Shown: positions 59,850-64,000 of the stretch, one piece after another
Numbering within the stretch: position 1 is the stretch's first letter
Layout of the letters: each line of letters starts with the position of its first letter
DNA from: Rubrivivax sp.
GTDB taxonomy: Bacteria > Pseudomonadota > Gammaproteobacteria > Burkholderiales > Burkholderiaceae_C
Direction of reading: 5' to 3'
Assembly (NCBI GenBank): GCA_020248915.1
Contig: JADCGP010000039.1
Span: 1-64,000 of the forward strand
DNA: 64,000 nt
The notes under the pieces: model-generated
What the model was told of the DNA's origin: nothing
The model's input: the letters and a program-made list of their open reading frames with translations, nothing else
The model's database searches: none
Made by a program: the position numbers and the translations under genes

Positions 59850-60343
59850 GCGCGCTGCCCGAGCCGCAGCTGCGGCTGCGCCCGATGACGCTGTCGGACC
59901 TCGACGCCGTGGCGGCCATCGAGGCGCAGGCCTACGCCTTCCCCTGGAGCCGCGGCAACTTCGTCGACTCCCTGGCCGCAGGCTACTGGTGCACGCTGCT
60001 GGAGGCCGACGGCGAGGCGCTCGGCTACACCATCGCGCAACCGGGCGTCGACGAGCTGCACCTGCTCAATGTCACGGTCGCACCGTCGCAGCAGGGCCGC
60101 GGCCGCGGCTCGCGGCTGCTCGGCGCGCTGGAGGCCGCTGCAAGCGCGCACGACCTGGAGGGCGTGTGGCTCGAGGTGCGGCAGAGCAACCTGCGCGCGC
60201 AGTCGCTGTACCGGCGCCGCGGCTACCGGGAAGCCGGCCGCCGGCGCCGCTACTACCCCGCCCCCGGCGGGCGCGAGGACGCGATCCTGATGACGCTGGC
60301 GCTGCCGGGCGCGCGACGCGGGACGGGCGATGACCTGGACTGA
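59846..60343 (+). CDS. rimI: ribosomal protein S18-alanine N-acetyltransferase
   Basis: GNAT; 'LHLLNVTVAPSQQGRGRGSRLLGALEAAA', 'WLEVRQSNLRAQSLYRRRGYREAGRRRRYYPAPGGREDAILM'. Confidence 0.94.
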   Translation: MSALPEPQLRLRPMTLSDLDAVAAIEAQAYAFPWSRGNFVDSLAAGYWCTLLEADGEALGYTIAQPGVDELHLLNVTVAPSQQGRGRGSRLLGALEAAASAHDLEGVWLEVRQSNLRAQSLYRRRGYREAGRRRRYYPAPGGREDAILMTLALPGARRGTGDDLD

Positions 60344-61310
60344 GCGCCAGCGCGCGATGCTGCGCGCGATCGGGCTGCGGGTGGACTGGCGCGGCGGACC
60401 CGGCGCGGCGCCGGTGGGCGCACCCGGCGCAGCGCCGGTAGGCGCACCCGGCACGGCTTCCGCCGGGGCAGGTGCAGCCGCATCCGGTGCCGCGAGGGTT
60501 GCGGCGACGGGTGCAAGGTCCGTGGCCGCATCTGCGGCCACGGCGCCCACGACGCCCACGACGCAGTCTGCGCCCCCGGCGCCATCGACGCCCCCTGCCC
60601 CGCTCTCCAGCACGGCCATCGTGTCGTCGGCCCCCGCCGGCAGCGGCGCACTGTCGCGCCTGGGCTGGGACGAACTGCGCGCGGCGGTGGCCGACTGCCG
60701 CGCCTGCGGGCTGTGCGAGAGCCGCACGCAGACCGTGTTCGGCGTCGGTCACCTGCGTGCCCACTGGATGATCGTCGGCGAGGCCCCCGGGGCACAGGAG
60801 GACGCGCAGGGCGAGCCCTTCGTGGGCGCTGCCGGCCAGCTGCTCGACGCGATGCTGCGCGCACTGGCCCTCACGCGCGAGGCCGACGGCGACCCGGCGC
60901 GCCGCGCCTACATCGCCAACACGCTGAAGTGCAGGCCGCCGGGGAACCGCAACCCGCAGGCCGACGAACTCGCGCAGTGCGAGCCCTTCCTGCTGCGGCA
61001 GATCGAGCTCGTGCAGCCGCGGCTGATCCTGGCGATGGGCCGCTTCGCCGTGCAGGCCCTGCTGCGCAGCAACGAGCCGATCGGCCGGCTTCGCGGCCGC
61101 GTGCACCGCTACCAGGGCGTGCCCCTGGTCGTGACTTACCACCCGGCCTACCTGCTGCGCAACCTGCCCGACAAGGCCAAGGCTTGGGAAGACCTGTGCC
61201 TCGCGGCCGACGTGGCGGAGTCCGGCGCTGCGCCGGGCGAGGAGTCCGCCCGGGCCGCAACGGGTGCGCCGGGTGCGTCGTCGGGCCCCGACGCGCAGCC
61301 CGTCCCATGA
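60330..61310 (+). CDS. family 4 (4Fe-4S) uracil-DNA glycosylase
   Basis: 'CRACGLCESRTQTVFGVGHLRAHWMIVGEAPGAQEDAQGEPFVGAAGQLLDAML', 'TYHPAYLLRN'; low-complexity N-terminal extension. Confidence 0.93.
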   Translation: MTWTERQRAMLRAIGLRVDWRGGPGAAPVGAPGAAPVGAPGTASAGAGAAASGAARVAATGARSVAASAATAPTTPTTQSAPPAPSTPPAPLSSTAIVSSAPAGSGALSRLGWDELRAAVADCRACGLCESRTQTVFGVGHLRAHWMIVGEAPGAQEDAQGEPFVGAAGQLLDAMLRALALTREADGDPARRAYIANTLKCRPPGNRNPQADELAQCEPFLLRQIELVQPRLILAMGRFAVQALLRSNEPIGRLRGRVHRYQGVPLVVTYHPAYLLRNLPDKAKAWEDLCLAADVAESGAAPGEESARAATGAPGASSGPDAQPVP

Positions 61311-62650
61311 CCACCGCGCGCGCCACCTGCGGCGCATTGGTGCTGTGGGTCATCCCCGCGGTCTACTTCGTCTTCATCACCGCCGAGTTCGGCGCGATGA
61401 CGCACGCGGCGCTCGAGCTCACGGCGGCCGGCCGGCCCGCGCTCGAGGTGGGCGCGCTCGCGACCGCGCTGTGGGGCGGCATCCTGATGGCCAGCAGCAG
61501 CGCCCACCGGCTGGTGCAGCGCCTCGGGCACGCGCGCACCTTCGTTGCGGCCACCGCGCTGGCCACGGTGGCGCTGGCCTCGATGCCCTGGCACGCGCGC
61601 TACCCGGGCTGGCTCGCGGCCGCGTGGGCGATGGGGCTGGGCGGCGGCTGGGTCTGGGTGGCGGGCGAGGCCTGGCTGGCCGAGGCGGCCCCGCGCGAAC
61701 GGCGCGGTTTCTATGTCGGCCTGTTCGAGACGATGGTGGGCCTGGGCCTGATGGCCGGCCCGGCGCTGGTGCCGCTGACGCGCTGGCTCGCGCTGCCCAC
61801 GCTGGCGGTGGCGGCGGCGGTGATGGCGCTGGCGTGGATCGCGAGCCTGTGGCTGCTGCGCCAGCCGGCCCCGGGCGACGACGAGGACGCCGCGGCCGCG
61901 CCGGCGCCCGGTGCGGCGAGCGCGCGCGCGCTGGTGCTGCCCGTCATGGCGGTGGCCGCCACCAGCGGGCTGATGGAGAGCGGCGTCTCGGCGCTGCTGC
62001 CCTCGATCTCGATGCGGCTGGGCGCCAGCATCGAGGCGGCCGCCCTGCTCGGCACCGTCATAGGCGCCGGCAGCGCGCTGCTGCAGCCGCCGGCCGGCCT
62101 CCTGGCCGACCGCATCGGCACGCGCACCGTGCTGCTGGGTGCGTGGGCCGTGGTGCTGGTGGCCAACGCGCTGCTGCTCGCGCTGGCGGGCGACCCGGGC
62201 GCGGCCCTGTGGGGCGTCGGATTCGCGCTCGGCGGCGCCGGCGGCGCGGTCTACACCCTGCTCGTCATCGAGCTCGGACACCGCCTCGCCGGCGCGGCGC
62301 TGGTGCGCGCAGTGGCGGCACTGGTGACGAGCTACTCCGTGGGTACCGCGCTCGGGCCGGTGCTGGGCGGCTCGCTGTTCGACGGCTTCGGCCTGGCAGG
62401 CCTGGCCGCCGCGCTCGCCGCTGCCAGCGCGCTCGGCCTCGCGCTGACGCTGCGGCTGCTGCGGCCGCAGGACCCGGGGCCGCCACCGGGCGGTCGGTCA
62501 GGCGCTCAGCCGGGTGCTCAGCCGGGTGCTCAGCCGGGTGCTCAGCCGGGTGCTCAGCCGGGTGCTCAGCCGGGTGCTCAGCCGGGTGCTCAGCCGGGTG
62601 CTCAGCCGGGCGCTCAGCCGGGTGCTCAGCCTGGTTGGGGCCCGTCGTAG
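61307..62650 (+). CDS. MFS transporter with C-terminal (GAQP)n tail
   Basis: 12-TM pattern; C-terminus GAQP x11. Confidence 0.85.
   Translation: MTTARATCGALVLWVIPAVYFVFITAEFGAMTHAALELTAAGRPALEVGALATALWGGILMASSSAHRLVQRLGHARTFVAATALATVALASMPWHARYPGWLAAAWAMGLGGGWVWVAGEAWLAEAAPRERRGFYVGLFETMVGLGLMAGPALVPLTRWLALPTLAVAAAVMALAWIASLWLLRQPAPGDDEDAAAAPAPGAASARALVLPVMAVAATSGLMESGVSALLPSISMRLGASIEAAALLGTVIGAGSALLQPPAGLLADRIGTRTVLLGAWAVVLVANALLLALAGDPGAALWGVGFALGGAGGAVYTLLVIELGHRLAGAALVRAVAALVTSYSVGTALGPVLGGSLFDGFGLAGLAAALAAASALGLALTLRLLRPQDPGPPPGGRSGAQPGAQPGAQPGAQPGAQPGAQPGAQPGAQPGAQPGAQPGAQPGWGPS
62503..62634 (+). repeat. 12-bp tandem repeat, 11 copies of GCTCAGCCGGGT-type unit
   Basis: Counted 11 gctcag-initiated 12-mers with 2-3 sequence variants; encodes GAQP. 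Confidence 0.93.
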
Positions 62651-62931
62651 CCCTCGACGATGACCAGGTCGCTCACCGCCACGCCGTCGCGCAGCGCCTT
62701 CGCCTGTTGGTACGCCGGCGTGCGATAGCACTCGAGCGCCGCCTGGTAGCTGGGGAACTCGATCACCACGTTGCGGCCGCGGCCTGTTCCCTCGACCACC
62801 GCGTGCGCGCCGGCGCGCACCAGGAAGCGCGCGCCGAAGGCGGCGAGGGCCGGGCCGTTGGCGGCCACGTAGCGCTTGTACTGCTCGGGATCGGCGACGT
62901 CGACTCGCGCCACCCAGTAGCCCTTGGTCAT
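62626..62931 (-). CDS. DUF1330 domain protein
   Basis: 'MTKGYWVARVDVADPEQYKRYVAANGPALAAFGARFLVRAG...VVIEFPSYQAALECYRTPAYQQA'. Confidence 0.92.
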   Translation of the reverse strand: MTKGYWVARVDVADPEQYKRYVAANGPALAAFGARFLVRAGAHAVVEGTGRGRNVVIEFPSYQAALECYRTPAYQQAKALRDGVAVSDLVIVEGYDGPQPG

Positions 62932-62933
62932 CG

Positions 62934-63320
62934 GTGAACCTCCGTGCGGATGCGACAGGCTGCAGTGTCGCGCGCCCGGCGAGGCTCGGTTGCAGATGCC
63001 GCGGCGCCAGCCCGGGCCAGCCTGCAGCCGCGGGCCAGGATGCGCTCGACACTGCGCTGGGGCCGTTGCACCGCCGCTGGACCCTGCGCATCCTCTGCGA
63101 CCTGCGCGAGGCCGGCACCGTCCTGAGCCGTCGCGCGTTGCAGGCCGCCTGCGGTGACCTGTCCGCGTCGGTGCTGGAGCAGCGCCTCACCGGGCTGCGC
63201 GAGGCGCCGCGGGTGGAGCACGACGGCGCGATCGGCTGCGCGCTGGCGCCGCAGGCGCCGCGCGCTGATGGTGGCGATCGCTGCGCTGCTGCGGTGGGCG
63301 CCGGACTGGGCGGCGGCGCG
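62934..63320 (+). pseudogene. HxlR-like winged-helix regulator, frameshifted
   Basis: Frame 0: 'LGPLHRRWTLRILCDLREAGTVLSRRALQAACGDLSASVLEQRLTGLREAPRVEHDGAIGCALAPQ'; then frame +1: 'RALMVAIAALLRWAPDWAAARER'; shift near 63250-63265. Confidence 0.6.
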
Positions 63321-63367
63321 CGAGCGATCGTCGTTGCGCCTGACTCGGCCGAAGCGCGCCGTGCAGC

Positions 63368-64000
63368 CTAGCCGCCGAGCAGGCGCTCCAGGAACTCGAT
63401 GTCGTCGTAGTTGTCGGTCTGGCTGACCGGCGCGTGCCGGATCACGGTCAGCCCGAGCGACGGGATCACGTACAGGCGCTGTCCGTAGGCGCCTGCGGCC
63501 ATCACGAAGTCGCCCGGCACCTTCGGGCTTTCGATGATCGGCTTGATCTGCCGCGTGAACTGGCTCTTGTTGTTGGCGTCGATGGTGGCCGCGAGGCTGG
63601 CCGGGACGGGCTTCTTCAGCCACCAGTAGAAACCGTAGGCGGGGTGCGCCGGGTTACCGGCGAGGACCTGGTCGAAGAAGGTCTTCGAGAGCAAGGTCGG
63701 CCCGCTCCAGGTGCCGTCCAGCGTGCGACGGATGAATTCGCCGAACTTGGCCCAGTCGCGCGCGGTCACGTAGGCGCCGCCGGACAGCTGCGGGTGGCCG
63801 TCCGCGAAGTTGGTGCCCCACTTCAACGAGGTGATGCCCAGCGGCTGGAGCAAGCGGCGCTCGAAGTAGTCGACGACCTGCTCGCCGCCGAGCCGCCGCT
63901 CCAGGGCCAGGCCGAAGATGTTCGGGTCCCCGCTGTAGATGAAGGTGCTTCCGCCGGGATAGTCCACCGGCTGCGCAAGGTAGTCGAGCCAGCCGGACGC
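63368..64000 (-). CDS. serine hydrolase (beta-lactamase/class C PBP family), N-terminus beyond window
   Basis: 'FIYSGDPNIFGLALERRLGGEQVVDYFERRLLQPLGI', 'GGAYVTARDWAKFGEFI'; ORF open to right edge. Confidence 0.85.
   Translation of the reverse strand, partial: ASGWLDYLAQPVDYPGGSTFIYSGDPNIFGLALERRLGGEQVVDYFERRLLQPLGITSLKWGTNFADGHPQLSGGAYVTARDWAKFGEFIRRTLDGTWSGPTLLSKTFFDQVLAGNPAHPAYGFYWWLKKPVPASLAATIDANNKSQFTRQIKPIIESPKVPGDFVMAAGAYGQRLYVIPSLGLTVIRHAPVSQTDNYDDIEFLERLLGG

Noticed and set aside
62498-63190. Minus-strand ORF with (LSTR)n repeats
   Set aside because: It is the antisense reading of the MFS GAQP repeat and of the DUF1330/HxlR region; no independent coding support.

Overview
High-GC Burkholderiales-like (inference from composition and gene content) chromosomal window. 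About two thirds (roughly 0.2-41.8 kb) is an exosortase A (XrtA)/PEP-CTERM exopolysaccharide locus. It has an apparent 18-gene minus-strand operon (24247->1377: export, chain-length and tyrosine autokinase proteins, OM beta-barrel, ATPase, deacetylase, FemAB, glycosyltransferases, XrtA-EpsI fusion, UDP-sugar dehydrogenase, asparagine-synthase-like amidotransferase, methyltransferase, PaaK-like ligase, O-ligase). Next to it are a PEP-CTERM-type substrate gene with a good sigma-54 promoter and a clean intrinsic terminator, and a plus-strand arm (sugar transferase, PrsK/PrsR, two tandem PrsT-like TPR lipoproteins, a Tat-type trypsin-like protease). Embedded in it is a compact, functionally uncharacterised cassette (25716-28891): an exported small protein, a PqqD-like protein, an HprK-related kinase and a nucleotidyltransferase carrying an in-frame 36-bp tandem repeat. 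This is my best candidate for a poorly described system. The remainder holds an NAD-epimerase, an orphan AceE-type dehydrogenase with an orphan 2Fe-2S reductase, RidA, FAD oxidase and creatininase operon, a homogentisate operon (hmgA, fahA, DUF2783, flavin monooxygenase, MBL hydrolase) with a divergent IclR regulator, and a housekeeping stretch (SemiSWEET, dacB, tsaB, rimI, family-4 UDG, MFS, DUF1330, frameshifted HxlR-like gene, partial serine hydrolase). No tRNA, rRNA or CRISPR was recognised. Family calls come from reading the translated ORFs, not from database searches.
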